64,000 nt of DNA from Thalassotalea atypica (GTDB lineage: Bacteria; Pseudomonadota; Gammaproteobacteria; Enterobacterales; Alteromonadaceae): contig NZ_AP027364.1 of assembly GCF_030295975.1 (NCBI RefSeq), forward strand, positions 3,658,001-3,722,000, given 5' to 3'. Below the pieces are notes generated by a model, which had not been told where the DNA came from, ran no database searches, and saw only the letters and a program-made list of their open reading frames with translations. A program made the translations under genes and the position numbers. Shown here piece by piece: positions 37,956 to 47,357 of this stretch; position 1 is the stretch's first letter, and the number at the start of each line of letters is the position of its first letter.

Positions 37956-40900
37956 CTATGGCACCGTTATCGCAGCATTATCTATACGATATACAGCCCC
38001 ATTTCCCGTCCCCCAAGCAGGGAATACCATAACGACATCTATCGCACTGATATCTAAACCCGCATCAAACAAATCCAATAGTGAATATGTAAAGGTTTGC
38101 CACTGTCCAACAACAGGATCAACACCTTCCAAGCTCGCTGACAAATCAAGTTCAACAGCTGAAGTTGCATCACCAGATTCAATTTTGAATTTCCAAACTG
38201 AGTTTGCATCGTTTGGTGCGCTTACGACTTTCATGTCAAAGCGAACCACGCCACCTTGTAATAAAGCACTTGCATCATAGTAAACACCGTCATTTGCTAA
38301 AAAGCCCATGACAGTAGGTGATTCACCAATCGAAAACTCTGCAACCATTCCATGTGATGCATCATCCTCTTCTTCCGTAGGAGTAGAACCTGCGCAACAG
38401 TCCCAAATAGGCCATTCGCTGTGTTGTGCATTCTCATAAAGTGTTAGTCCCATGGCTTGTGGAACACTTGAAGGATCGTAAATCATGACATTATCCAATC
38501 GATAAACCGCGCCTTCTCCAGTTCCCCAGGCAGGGAAAACCATCAAGACATCGATCTGGCTAATGTCCAACCCAGCATCAAAAAGATCTTGAAGTGAATA
38601 AGTGTAGGTTTGCCACTGATCTTGAACAGGTGCCGCTCCCTCATCACTTGCAGTTAAATCAAGCTCAACCGCTGAAGTGGCATCACCTCCTTCGATTTTG
38701 AACTTCCAAACTGCACTGGTGTCATTGGGCATACTTGTGACTTTCATTTCAAACTGTACAACGCCCGTTGTCAGCAGGTTTGATGCATCAAGATAAACGT
38801 CATCGTCCGCCAGCAGTCCCATCACTGTTGGGCTTGCACCAATAGCAAACTCTGCTGTCAGTCCGTGGTCTGTATCATCATTTTCAACAGTAGGTGTTGA
38901 ACCGCCGCAACAGTCCCAAATTGACCATTGCTCTAATGCTTGGTCAGCAAACAATACGTGTCCATTGAAACCGCCAGAGGCATTTGGATCATATATTTTG
39001 ACGTTATCGACGCGGTAAATAGCGCCTTCACCACTGCCCCAAGCAGGGAATATCATAATGACATCAAGTGCACTTACGTCCAGCCCACCATCGGCAAGTT
39101 CAGACAAGTTAAACGTGTAAGTTTGCCATTGACCTTCAACCGGGGCTAGGCCCTCAACACTGGTAATTAAATCCACTTCAATCGCTGAAATAGCATTATC
39201 GCTTTCGACTTTGAATTTCCACACAGCATCTGCATTCAAAGGTGCTGAAGTCACTTTCATTTCAAATTGAATAACACCATTGGCTAAAATCGCACTTGCA
39301 TCAAAGGGCATCGGTTCTGAGTTTGGTTCGGTAATAAAATCAGCGCGTGAGATAAATCCCATAACAGTTGGACTTGCTCCGATCGCAAACTCTGCAACAG
39401 CACCATGGCTATCATCATCCGTTTCGACGGTTGGCGTAGAACCGCCACAACAATCCCACATTGGCCAGCTGCCATTTTCTGCATCAGCGAATACAACCAA
39501 TTCAGGGGAGTTTGTATCTGCAGCTATTTCAAGTGTTGAAATTCTATAAACAGCGCCCTCACCAGATCCCCATGCAGGAAATACCATGACTACATCAATC
39601 GCACTGATGTCTAAACCTAAGTCCGCTAACATTTGTAATGGGAAGGTATACGTCTGCCATTCGCCAGCACTTGGTATTTGTCCTTCAAGACTATCGCTCA
39701 ATGGGATTTCAACGGCTGTTCCTGCGCCTTGGCTTTCAATTTTAAGTAACCACGGTGCGGTAGCATCATTCGGCAATGAAACAGCTTTCATCCTGAAGGT
39801 CACGCTACCATTTTCAATAATAGGGCTTGCGTCAAATGGGGATGCTTTGCCATTAGAGTCTGTAATGAATTCATCGCGGGAGATAAAACCATTAACCGTA
39901 GGCGAGCTACCTACAACAAATTCCGTACTGTTTCCTTGTTGTTCATCGACCACCACTTCCGGTGTTGAACCGCCACAGCAGTCCCAAGCTGGCCAATTGG
40001 CATTTGGCGTACCATCGAAAATAGTCAAATTAGCAGGAATACCTGTTGAGGGAGGAGATGGGATAGGCGCTTTACCTTCGACTAGCGCATCATCTGTACT
40101 GTCGTAACCGCCACGAACGGTTTCACATCCTTTGCCAGAGTCGGGATTTTGCTGACACTGATAGACACGAACATAGTCAACTTCAAAGTGCTGGCCGTCA
40201 GCAAACGCGCTAGCATCTATACCAAGGTTATTTACATTTTCAGGCCAATCACCACCGACTGCCAAATTTAATAATAAATGAAAATCTTGATCAAATGGCG
40301 CGTTATCCCAATGAGTTGATAGCTCGCCAGAGCCTTGATCGAAATATTCAGCGAACCAACCTTGATGTGAAAGGCCCACAGGCTCATCTTTGCTGTTGTA
40401 ACGCACTTGGGAACGTCTCTGTGTTTGGTAGAGGTAGTCGTCTACATACCAACGTATTTCACCTTCCTGCCATTCAATAGCATACGTGTGGAAATCATCC
40501 GCTGGATTAACTCCCTCTGGTAGCACGTAGTCTTTACCACTGTGCACATTGTCCGGCCAATCCTTTCCGTAGTGCAACGTACCATATATACGGTTTTCTT
40601 CAGCACCCGCTTCATCTGCTGCTTTTAAATTGACGGCCTCTAATATATCGATTTCACCGGATTTTGGCCAACCACCGTAAAATTCATCAGTTGGTAACAT
40701 CCAAAATGCTGGCCAGCTTCCCTGACCACTGGGTAGTTTCGCACGAACTTCAAAGCGTCCATATTTGAAGTCGGCTTTATATCGTGTATTCAGGCGCGCT
40801 GATGTATAAGGTTTTTCTGCGCCGTCAGCAGCGGGTAATGCAACGATGTGCAAATGCCCTTCTGAAATGTACGCATTTTCTTCGCTGTCGGTATAACATT

Positions 40901-41132
40901 GTTTTTCATTGTTACCACCGCCAGCACAGTTAACTTCACGAGTCCACTTTTGCTCATCAATCGATGATGTATCGAACTCATCACTCCAAACTAATGCCCA
41001 ATCTGTCACTGGCACTGCTGGATCAACTGCATTAGATTTGGTGTTAGTTTCAGCCCCACCGCCACAACCAATTAAGGTTGCTGCTGCAGTTAAGGTTAGT
41101 AACTTTGTTATGCTTTTAGTTGCTTTAATCAT
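37956..41132 (-). CDS. GH16 beta-glucanase (laminarinase-type) lipoprotein with four repeated C-terminal modules
   Basis: This 1058-residue lipoprotein (lipobox LIGC, Cys 23) has a GH16 domain at about residues 45-325. The catalytic segment GEIDILEAV places the nucleophile at Glu160 and the acid/base at Glu165, in the laminarinase arrangement. Surface features include WPAFWMLP and HWDNAPFDQDFHLLLNLAVGG. Four modules of about 165 residues follow at 368-536, 545-714, 725-885 and 896-1058, each starting WP.WDCC.GSTP. A beta-1,3-glucan such as laminarin is the likely substrate; agarase or carrageenase motifs are not seen. It heads the four-gene operon and the TonB receptor gene starts 82 bases downstream. 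Confidence 0.93.
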   Translation of the reverse strand: MIKATKSITKLLTLTAAATLIGCGGGAETNTKSNAVDPAVPVTDWALVWSDEFDTSSIDEQKWTREVNCAGGGNNEKQCYTDSEENAYISEGHLHIVALPAADGAEKPYTSARLNTRYKADFKYGRFEVRAKLPSGQGSWPAFWMLPTDEFYGGWPKSGEIDILEAVNLKAADEAGAEENRIYGTLHYGKDWPDNVHSGKDYVLPEGVNPADDFHTYAIEWQEGEIRWYVDDYLYQTQRRSQVRYNSKDEPVGLSHQGWFAEYFDQGSGELSTHWDNAPFDQDFHLLLNLAVGGDWPENVNNLGIDASAFADGQHFEVDYVRVYQCQQNPDSGKGCETVRGGYDSTDDALVEGKAPIPSPPSTGIPANLTIFDGTPNANWPAWDCCGGSTPEVVVDEQQGNSTEFVVGSSPTVNGFISRDEFITDSNGKASPFDASPIIENGSVTFRMKAVSLPNDATAPWLLKIESQGAGTAVEIPLSDSLEGQIPSAGEWQTYTFPLQMLADLGLDISAIDVVMVFPAWGSGEGAVYRISTLEIAADTNSPELVVFADAENGSWPMWDCCGGSTPTVETDDDSHGAVAEFAIGASPTVMGFISRADFITEPNSEPMPFDASAILANGVIQFEMKVTSAPLNADAVWKFKVESDNAISAIEVDLITSVEGLAPVEGQWQTYTFNLSELADGGLDVSALDVIMIFPAWGSGEGAIYRVDNVKIYDPNASGGFNGHVLFADQALEQWSIWDCCGGSTPTVENDDTDHGLTAEFAIGASPTVMGLLADDDVYLDASNLLTTGVVQFEMKVTSMPNDTSAVWKFKIEGGDATSAVELDLTASDEGAAPVQDQWQTYTYSLQDLFDAGLDISQIDVLMVFPAWGTGEGAVYRLDNVMIYDPSSVPQAMGLTLYENAQHSEWPIWDCCAGSTPTEEEDDASHGMVAEFSIGESPTVMGFLANDGVYYDASALLQGGVVRFDMKVVSAPNDANSVWKFKIESGDATSAVELDLSASLEGVDPVVGQWQTFTYSLLDLFDAGLDISAIDVVMVFPAWGTGNGAVYRIDNAAITVP
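37959..38447 (-). repeat. GH16 C-terminal module 4
   Basis: Codes for residues 896-1058 of the GH16 protein. It begins WPIWDCCAGSTPTEE and includes ESPTVMGFL, WKFKIESGDATSAVELDLS, and GLDISAIDVVMVFPAWGTG. It shares the short form with module 3, without the extra loop seen in modules 1 and 2. It has Ala instead of Gly after the Cys-Cys pair. Confidence 0.85.
38478..38960 (-). repeat. GH16 C-terminal module 3
   Basis: Codes for residues 725-885. It contains WSIWDCCGGSTPTV, FAIGASPTVMGLL, WKFKIEGGDATSAVELDL and GLDISQIDVLMVFPAWGTGEG. It is the short form and is closest to module 4. Confidence 0.85.
38991..39500 (-). repeat. GH16 C-terminal module 2
   Basis: Codes for residues 545-714. It contains WPMWDCCGGSTPTV, FAIGASPTVMGFISRADF, WKFKVESDNAISAIEVDL and GLDVSALDVIMIFPAWGSGEG. 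It has an inserted loop (FITEPNSEPMPFDAS) shared with module 1. Confidence 0.85.
39525..40031 (-). repeat. GH16 C-terminal module 1
   Basis: Codes for residues 368-536. It contains WPAWDCCGGSTPEV, SSPTVNGFISRDEF, WLLKIESQGAGTAVEIPL and GLDISAIDVVMVFPAWGSGEG. It is the most divergent copy and has the longer loop (FITDSNGKASPFDAS), similar to that in module 2. Confidence 0.85.
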
Positions 41133-41441
41133 TTTATTGTTTCCAGTTTAAGCAAGCTATGAGTCCAACATGGCAAGGTTTAGCAGATGAAATCTCTCAT
41201 TTGTTCGCCTAGTGTTGAACCTCTCCCCACCTTATTCTTGCCAATATTATTTCTATTTTTTTAGGCAATCTGCTTGTAGTTAGCTACAAGTCGCAAGGCA
41301 CCGATTAGATATCCAATCGGTTACATATTGTTACACTGTTGTGCAAGCCACAATCAAAATGCGGTGTTAGGAATTTTATTTGCGGTATGAAATGGATTTA
41401 TGGAAAAACTACGACAAAGCGAAAGAAATACGCGACAAAAA
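41133..41441. other. Upstream region of the glucan operon
   Basis: About 310 bases between the response-regulator stop and the GH16 start hold no gene. They should contain the main promoter of the glucan operon. Two visible repeats are listed separately: the inverted repeat ACCGATT/AATCGGT at 41300-41321 and a direct GTTACA repeat at 41320-41335. Confidence 0.5.
41300..41335. promoter_or_regulatory. Candidate operator of the glucan operon
   Basis: ACCGATT (41300-41306) and AATCGGT (41315-41321) form a 7-bp inverted repeat with an 8-base spacer. Directly next to it, GTTACA occurs at 41320-41325 and again at 41330-41335, one helical turn apart. Spaced direct repeats of this size are what LytTR-type regulators usually bind, and such a regulator is encoded just upstream. 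A terminator hairpin for the regulator transcript is the alternative reading of the inverted repeat. Confidence 0.4.
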
Positions 41442-42275
41442 TTATGAGTGTCGCGCATGAATAATTTTTTGCACTGCCTCACTATAATTGCGGCTTACTT
41501 TCAGTTTTACTTCGTTGCCAAGGTCTAGCAAACTTTCATGATTTCTCAGTGTTTTTATGCCTTTAACACAATGAATATTGACTAGTGTTGATTTGTGAAT
41601 GCGCTGAAATGTATTTTCATCGAGGTCAGCTTCAAGCTTCTTCATGGTGATGCGAACAATAAAATTATCTGTTTGTGTATGAATACACATGTAGTCTCCT
41701 GCAGCATCAATCCACCTAATATCGGTTACCGGCACGAAAACTTTTTCATTGTTTGAGTTTTTAATCACGAGTTCTTGTCGATAAGGAGAAGGTAGTGGCT
41801 GCGCTGGGTTACCTAGCCATTCTTCCAATTCAGCAATATTGAGCCCAGAACTCTCTCCCAGCGCTTTAAGCAAACGATATTTTTCTTGTTGACGTTGCAA
41901 AGGAGATAAACGCTCACGTATGCGCTGCATGGTTTTTTGCAACCGTCCTAAGTTGGCGGGCTTAAGAATATAATCAATAGCATTGAGCTCAAATGCGTCT
42001 AAAGCATATTCACTGTAGGCACTGACAAATACCACAAGCGGCATGATATCTGACTGTAAAACCTGCACAACCTCTAAGCCACTTAACCCTGGAAGCTGCA
42101 AATCAACAAAGAGCACGTCTGGCTGGAGCTCTTGGCATAGTCTAATCGCTTGATCTCCATCGGTTGCCTCACCAATGATAACCACATCTTCGATATTTTC
42201 TAAGCGAAGCTTCAGGCCTTCAATCGCAAGAGGTTCATCATCAACAATGACTGCTGTTATCTTACTTTCGCTCAA
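41442..42275 (-). CDS. LytTR-family response regulator
   Basis: This 277-residue protein has a receiver domain (about 7-120): the acidic pair in VDDEPLAIEG, the phosphoacceptor Asp in DVLFVDLQLPG, FVSAYSEYALDAFEL, and the conserved Lys in DYILKPA. The C-terminal LytTR DNA-binding domain (about 165-270) contains DIRWIDAAGDYMCIHT and FQRIHKSTLVNIHCVKGI. It should bind direct repeats as a phosphorylated dimer. The start is a TTG after AGGT; no better start is seen. It overlaps the end of the sensor gene by 14 bases. The adjacent beta-glucan operon is the obvious target, by position only. Confidence 0.9.
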   Translation of the reverse strand: MSESKITAVIVDDEPLAIEGLKLRLENIEDVVIIGEATDGDQAIRLCQELQPDVLFVDLQLPGLSGLEVVQVLQSDIMPLVVFVSAYSEYALDAFELNAIDYILKPANLGRLQKTMQRIRERLSPLQRQQEKYRLLKALGESSGLNIAELEEWLGNPAQPLPSPYRQELVIKNSNNEKVFVPVTDIRWIDAAGDYMCIHTQTDNFIVRITMKKLEADLDENTFQRIHKSTLVNIHCVKGIKTLRNHESLLDLGNEVKLKVSRNYSEAVQKIIHARHS

Positions 42276-43383
42276 GCTTTTCTACCTTTATAAATGGGAC
42301 TTCAATGCTGACACAGGTTCCACCGTCAACCTGTCTCACCATAAGTTCAATATCATTATTATACATGGTCATTAACCTATCTCGTGTATTACTAAGGCCA
42401 ATGCCAAAACCAGAGTCTTGTTGTTTGTTTTCAACACCATCGTTAAATACAGTGACTTTTAAGCGGTTATTATGTTTACTGGCAGAAATATTGATATTGC
42501 TTGGTTCTTTTCTAGGCTCTACCCCATATTTCACCGCATTCTCGACAATCGGTTGTAAAAACAGCGGCGGTACTTGAGCAAAGAGAGTGTCATTTCCTAC
42601 GTCAATCGACACACTAAGTCGCTCTCCAAAACGAACTTTCTCAATTGATAGGTACAACTCTAGCAGTTCTATTTCCTTGGTTAAGTTGCTTTTTTGTGCG
42701 GTGTTTGGCATTAATGAGTAACGAAAGAAAGAGCACAGTTTATCTAGCATCTCGCCTGCCGTATCGTTGTCCTTTTTGTAAATTAAAGTAGAGATGGCAT
42801 TCATGGTGTTGAACATAAAGTGAGGATTAAGTTGGTATCTGAGCATTTGTAGCTGCGCTTCTTTAGCTGTTGTTTGTGCTCGAAGTAACATTTCATGCTC
42901 TTTTTGAAGCTTATGGTTATAAAGCATGATGAAATAGATTGAAGTCCAAACAAACATAGTAGTTAATGAGAACACAAACCAGCCACCAAATTCGAGCATG
43001 TTCCACGCTTCATTCCACTGCTGGTTAAACACAATAACTTTGTAAAAGCTCAACTTAAACACGTTATATATCAGCCCTAAGATGGTAGCTGATACAAAAC
43101 TGAGTATTAAGGCATTTCGATTAGATAAATGCACTATTTTGCTGATCAATCGCCACTGAAAATACGACAAGGCGAATCCACATAATGTTTCTGCAAATAA
43201 GTTAATAATTTGTCCAGAAAAATTGAATCCAGGTGTATCTAGTTGTGGCCTAACGATCGCAAGAAAAACAACAAGCGCGTATGCCAACCAGCCACCAAAT
43301 TGCAGCATCCAAAACTGCTTTCGTTGACTGATCAGGGAAAGCCCTTCAAGGGTGATAGGTTCATTTGACTTGTTGAACTTCAT
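42262..43383 (-). CDS. LytS/YehU-type sensor histidine kinase
   Basis: This 373-residue protein has four membrane helices in its first 155 residues. A cytoplasmic HisK region follows: QLNPHFMFNTMNAISTLI (phosphoacceptor His in NPHFMFN), LELYLSIEKVRFGERL, and the ATPase part with PLFLQPIVENAVKYGVEP, GFGIGLSNTRDRL and GGTCVSIEVPF. This is the LytS/YehU architecture, with no large periplasmic sensor; the signal is probably read by the membrane part. It pairs with the LytTR regulator that overlaps it. Confidence 0.9.
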   Translation of the reverse strand: MKFNKSNEPITLEGLSLISQRKQFWMLQFGGWLAYALVVFLAIVRPQLDTPGFNFSGQIINLFAETLCGFALSYFQWRLISKIVHLSNRNALILSFVSATILGLIYNVFKLSFYKVIVFNQQWNEAWNMLEFGGWFVFSLTTMFVWTSIYFIMLYNHKLQKEHEMLLRAQTTAKEAQLQMLRYQLNPHFMFNTMNAISTLIYKKDNDTAGEMLDKLCSFFRYSLMPNTAQKSNLTKEIELLELYLSIEKVRFGERLSVSIDVGNDTLFAQVPPLFLQPIVENAVKYGVEPRKEPSNINISASKHNNRLKVTVFNDGVENKQQDSGFGIGLSNTRDRLMTMYNNDIELMVRQVDGGTCVSIEVPFIKVEKLERK

Positions 43384-43926
43384 GATTCAAACCATATGTC
43401 TTGATTGAATTGAATATTATTAGCAATAAATAAGGTGAAGCGCAAAACGAATTCCTATCAACGGAGCTATTTTTCGATAACACGTTATTTGCTTGCGGCA
43501 ACAGGTGCACAGACAAACTTAGGAAACATTTCTCATGAAGGGATCGAATTTCTGTCACTTGGCGATAAATATCACGCAAGAGTAGCTTTTTAATTGAGCA
43601 CCTGTAATGTAATTCAAGCCAAATAGTAACAAGCTATGACTTACTTACTTCAATAGAAAATAGCCCAATTCATTATTAAACGTGAGAAAAAATGAACAAA
43701 ATCGCTAAAAACATTCTATGATTTACCGCTGCTCTACTTTTATTTTCAGACATACAATGCAGCTTACATACACAATCTGTTAAGCAAGCCAATGCAACGT
43801 TTGGTTTATTTTTTATTAGTGCACTAATAGTGTTATTTGTTTTATATAATAAAAACGTAAACAAGTTTAATTTTAGAAAATTAAGCTATAAATAAAATGA
43901 AGCAAACATTAATTTTGAGCAACTTA
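43384..43926. other. Intergenic region, no gene seen
   Basis: About 540 AT-rich bases between the sensor-kinase start and the end of the GGDEF-EAL gene. Short open frames exist on the minus strand, but none has a ribosome site, conserved pattern or codon use like the neighbours. The kinase promoter should lie near 43390-43450. No clear hairpin or repeat is seen. Confidence 0.45.
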
Positions 43927-45789
43927 CTATGTGTACTCTTTTGTTAATAACTGACAAAAATCAACAAATGAAAGTGGCTTAGCCCAGTAATATCCTTGCC
44001 CTAATGCACAACCATTTATTTTCAACCAATCTGCAGTTTCAAGGTCTTCGACACCCTCTGCTACATTTTCAATCGCTAAACTTTTACTCAAACTAATGAT
44101 TGCTTTTACTATATGTTGATTATGGGAATTATCGACAATATTTCTGATAAATGACTGATCTATTTTCAGTATTGTTACATTAAACTGATTTAAATAACCT
44201 AAGTTTGAATAACCTGTACCAAAATCATCAATTGCAAAAGAAATACCTCTCGCACTCATTTTATTTATTTGCTCTTGAACATGATCTGTATCTTCGAAGA
44301 TTGTTGATTCTGTAATCTCTAATTCTAATAAATTAGGATTGATGTTATGCGAACTTAAGGCCTTAAAAACGATCTGAGGAAGCACTCCACTTCTAAAGTC
44401 AACTATCGAAATGTTAATAGCTACCGAAACATCGCCATGGCCAGCTGCTTGCCACTTGGAGATATCCTTACAGGCGTGATTGATTGCCCACTTAGTGATA
44501 TCGACAATTTGCCCTGACTCTTCTGCGACAGGAATAAATTCATTTGGCGCGATAAGCCCACGAGTAGGGTGTTGCCACCTGATTAATGCTTCCACACCTA
44601 CAATTTGGTTATTTTTAAAATCAATTTTCGGTTGATAAAATAACACTAACTGGCCAGTTTTCATCGCATTTTTTAATTCGTGAATATAGAAGTATTTATC
44701 GGCCTCTTTAGTTTTCATAAAAGGTTCAAAGTAACAGATGTTGTTAACAGAATGTTCATCTGCATATTGCTGGGCTAAATAAGCATTTTTCTGTAACTCT
44801 TCTACACTGTGACCATCAAATGGAGCAACGGTCACCCCAATAGAACAAGTTAAGAAAATTTCAATACCGTCAACTTCAAATTTTGTTGTCATTGCTTGTA
44901 AAATTTTCTCTCTAAAAAAGTCCATTTCTTTTGGACTGCCCGTGAGTTTTAGCAGAGCAAAACTATAACCTGATAGTCGATAAGCAAACTCTTCTCCTTG
45001 TAAAATAAGGTTTAATCTCTTTGCAACTTGAACCAAGGCCATACTGCCAAAATGATGACCTAATGTATTATTAATTTGTCTTAAATTACTAACATCAAGA
45101 ATAAACAAGCCTAATTGCAAGTTATTGGCACGTGTTAACAATGACGCGCACTCTTTCTCAAAAACTGATTCATTTGCCAATGACGTTAACTCATCGTATT
45201 TCAGTAACTTATCAGCTTGATTTAATTGATGCTGTAAAAAAGTAATATTCTCTGCTCGTTTTTTTAATGCCAGTTTAAAATTACGAATAAATACAAAACT
45301 TATAGAGCCGAATAAACTTAACACAACAAGTAAGTTGACCGCTCTGTTCCGATATAAGTAGGGGCTATTTTGATCGACATTAACTAAGTTGGCTTCATGT
45401 GCATAAACTAATATGATTATTTGAATAGAAATAGCGATAAACATAGGAATAACGAGCAACCTAGAACCCATGATATAAGCAAGTAATATGATACAAGGGT
45501 AAGCAAATAAAGCCGAATTATAGATACCGTCGTAGGACCAAGACAAATAAAAGACTAAGGTTGATATTCCCCACAGGATTAAACCACTAATTACTTGAAC
45601 AGTATCTGAATTAGACCATAAATACAGCAACAACATGCCAAACATTGTTACCATTAAAGCTGTTTCTACATTGTCATATTGGGTCAATAGTATTTCATTA
45701 ACCAACAACAGGCTTAATGCAATAACCGCTATGATGATAGTTTTTCTAACCCGATAAACTTCTTTTGAGGCAAGATATCTTAGCATCAT
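43927..45789 (-). CDS. Membrane GGDEF-EAL protein, probable c-di-GMP phosphodiesterase
   Basis: This 620-residue protein has six or so membrane helices in its first 175 residues, then a GGDEF domain (about 195-355) and an EAL domain (about 370-615). The GGDEF signature is degenerate (RLSGYSFALL in place of the GGDEF box), so cyclase activity is unlikely. The EAL domain has GVEALIRW, AINISIVDF, LELEITES, the DDFGTGYSNLGYL loop, LKIDQSFI and ENVAEGVED, all as in active phosphodiesterases. The protein probably hydrolyses c-di-GMP, with the GGDEF part as a regulatory domain. Its start overlaps the stop of the diguanylate cyclase gene by four bases (ATGA). Confidence 0.9.
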   Translation of the reverse strand: MMLRYLASKEVYRVRKTIIIAVIALSLLLVNEILLTQYDNVETALMVTMFGMLLLYLWSNSDTVQVISGLILWGISTLVFYLSWSYDGIYNSALFAYPCIILLAYIMGSRLLVIPMFIAISIQIIILVYAHEANLVNVDQNSPYLYRNRAVNLLVVLSLFGSISFVFIRNFKLALKKRAENITFLQHQLNQADKLLKYDELTSLANESVFEKECASLLTRANNLQLGLFILDVSNLRQINNTLGHHFGSMALVQVAKRLNLILQGEEFAYRLSGYSFALLKLTGSPKEMDFFREKILQAMTTKFEVDGIEIFLTCSIGVTVAPFDGHSVEELQKNAYLAQQYADEHSVNNICYFEPFMKTKEADKYFYIHELKNAMKTGQLVLFYQPKIDFKNNQIVGVEALIRWQHPTRGLIAPNEFIPVAEESGQIVDITKWAINHACKDISKWQAAGHGDVSVAINISIVDFRSGVLPQIVFKALSSHNINPNLLELEITESTIFEDTDHVQEQINKMSARGISFAIDDFGTGYSNLGYLNQFNVTILKIDQSFIRNIVDNSHNQHIVKAIISLSKSLAIENVAEGVEDLETADWLKINGCALGQGYYWAKPLSFVDFCQLLTKEYT

Positions 45790-47357
45790 GATGACTCAAT
45801 AATGTCTCGATAAAACGCTATCGATAAATTTTCATTTTGCTTTTCTTTAATAGTGTACATCGCTTTATCTGCCGCTTTCACTAATGAAGATAACGTTGTC
45901 TTATCTTCTGGAAAAAAGCTGATGCCAATACTCGTTCCAACCGCTACATTGATATTCTCATCAGAAAGGAAGTAAGGCTTTGTGATTTTTACGATGATCT
46001 TGTTACAGATATCCATTGTTTCATCAGCATTAACTTTAGGTAATACAACAACAAATTCATCTCCCCCCCAACGCGCCAAAATATCATTTTTACGTAATGA
46101 TTTTTTTAATTGTGAAGAAACATAAACAAGTACTTTATCACCCGCCTCATGACCATATACATCATTGATTTGTTTAAATTTATTCAAATCCAACAATAGA
46201 ATTGCAAAAGGAGCGTTTAACCCTATTAATTTTTCAATTTGCTTCTCACAACCTCGTCGATTAAATAATAAGGTTAAAGCATCGGTATTGGCTTTAATAT
46301 TAAGTTGCTCAACTTGTTGACGACGAAGTGATATATCATGCAAAGTAATTTGATGATATTCATAAAAATCATCCGTTACTGCTACATTCATTATAACTTG
46401 CACCCAAAGCGAGTGTTTTGTATTGCCGCCTAACTTAAACTCTCCACTTGCAAACTCTTCATTACCAAACGCTTCCTCCACCAAAGCAACCAATTGCTGT
46501 GGTTCTTCGAACAAATTTTTTAAATATGGGCCAAATCCCTGCTGTAGAGTAATATCTATTCGCTCAAGTAATTCAATGAATGCTTTATTATAAAGCACAA
46601 TATTACCGTTAGGTTCAGTTAGTACTATCGGCGAGTTGGCGTTTTCAAAAAGCAATTTAAAATGATGAGATAATTGCTCTACCTGCTTACGCAGACTTCG
46701 TTCTTTGACGATTTGTTTACTTGAACGCTCAAGTAATCCATTAATATCTTTTACGAGCAAGCCAACCTCGCTCTTTTGATGATATTCTGGCAATGGCACT
46801 CTTGCGTCAGTTCCAGGTTTGATCTCATGTAATGTGCGTGCAATCGTTGTGATAGGCCTTGCAACGACGACAATAGAAATAATGATAACGGCTAGAGTAA
46901 TAATGGCGGCTTGTATTAAGATGGCAAGTTGGTTATCACGACTAATATGCAATGCACGTAATTCAATAAATTCAATATTAGGCGTAATAATTAACTTACC
47001 CACTTCACGCTCTTGTTCAAAAGGGGAATAAAGTAAAAAAGTTTGGCTAAATTCAGTTTCTTTATAATTCTCAGAAGCTTCATAAACCTTTTCAGTTGAT
47101 ATTGAAACGCTTTGTACGATGTCATTGCTAGTTAACCCAGCAATCACTTCACGTATCAATTCTTGATCATTTAGATATGTTGCGATTGAAACGGTTGATG
47201 AAACTGTTTTATATAATTGGCTAATTTTTACTTTACTTGACTCATATTCATCTACATAAGTTAGTTTAAGAAATATTTGAGATACAATAAGGCCAACCGA
47301 CAAAGCAGCAAAAATTACCACGATAGCTAATCTTAACGTTAATGCACTTTTATTCAT
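45786..47357 (-). CDS. Membrane diguanylate cyclase (HAMP-PAS-GGDEF)
   Basis: This 523-residue protein has a membrane helix at about 8-30, a periplasmic segment to about 140, a second helix at about 143-165, a HAMP region (ARPITTIARTLHEIKPG), a PAS domain (FKLLFENANSPIVLTEPNG) and a GGDEF domain (from about 352). The catalytic motif is intact (ARWGGDEFVVVLP), and the inhibitory site RKND lies five residues before it. The protein should make c-di-GMP in response to a periplasmic signal. It overlaps the binding-protein gene upstream by eight bases and the GGDEF-EAL gene downstream by four. Confidence 0.93.
   Translation of the reverse strand: MNKSALTLRLAIVVIFAALSVGLIVSQIFLKLTYVDEYESSKVKISQLYKTVSSTVSIATYLNDQELIREVIAGLTSNDIVQSVSISTEKVYEASENYKETEFSQTFLLYSPFEQEREVGKLIITPNIEFIELRALHISRDNQLAILIQAAIITLAVIIISIVVVARPITTIARTLHEIKPGTDARVPLPEYHQKSEVGLLVKDINGLLERSSKQIVKERSLRKQVEQLSHHFKLLFENANSPIVLTEPNGNIVLYNKAFIELLERIDITLQQGFGPYLKNLFEEPQQLVALVEEAFGNEEFASGEFKLGGNTKHSLWVQVIMNVAVTDDFYEYHQITLHDISLRRQQVEQLNIKANTDALTLLFNRRGCEKQIEKLIGLNAPFAILLLDLNKFKQINDVYGHEAGDKVLVYVSSQLKKSLRKNDILARWGGDEFVVVLPKVNADETMDICNKIIVKITKPYFLSDENINVAVGTSIGISFFPEDKTTLSSLVKAADKAMYTIKEKQNENLSIAFYRDIIESS

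Noticed and set aside
37959-40031. Possible CRISPR-like or tandem DNA repeat array
   Set aside because: The repeats are about 500 bases long, in frame and diverged, so they are protein modules of GH16, not a CRISPR array.
39586-40107. Long plus-strand open frame (173 codons) opposite the GH16 repeats
   Set aside because: It is antisense to a clearly real gene, and its length reflects the repeated codon pattern of the modules.
43676-43864. Minus-strand open frame of 62 codons upstream of the GGDEF-EAL gene end
   Set aside because: No ribosome-binding site, no conserved motif and sequence composition like non-coding DNA.
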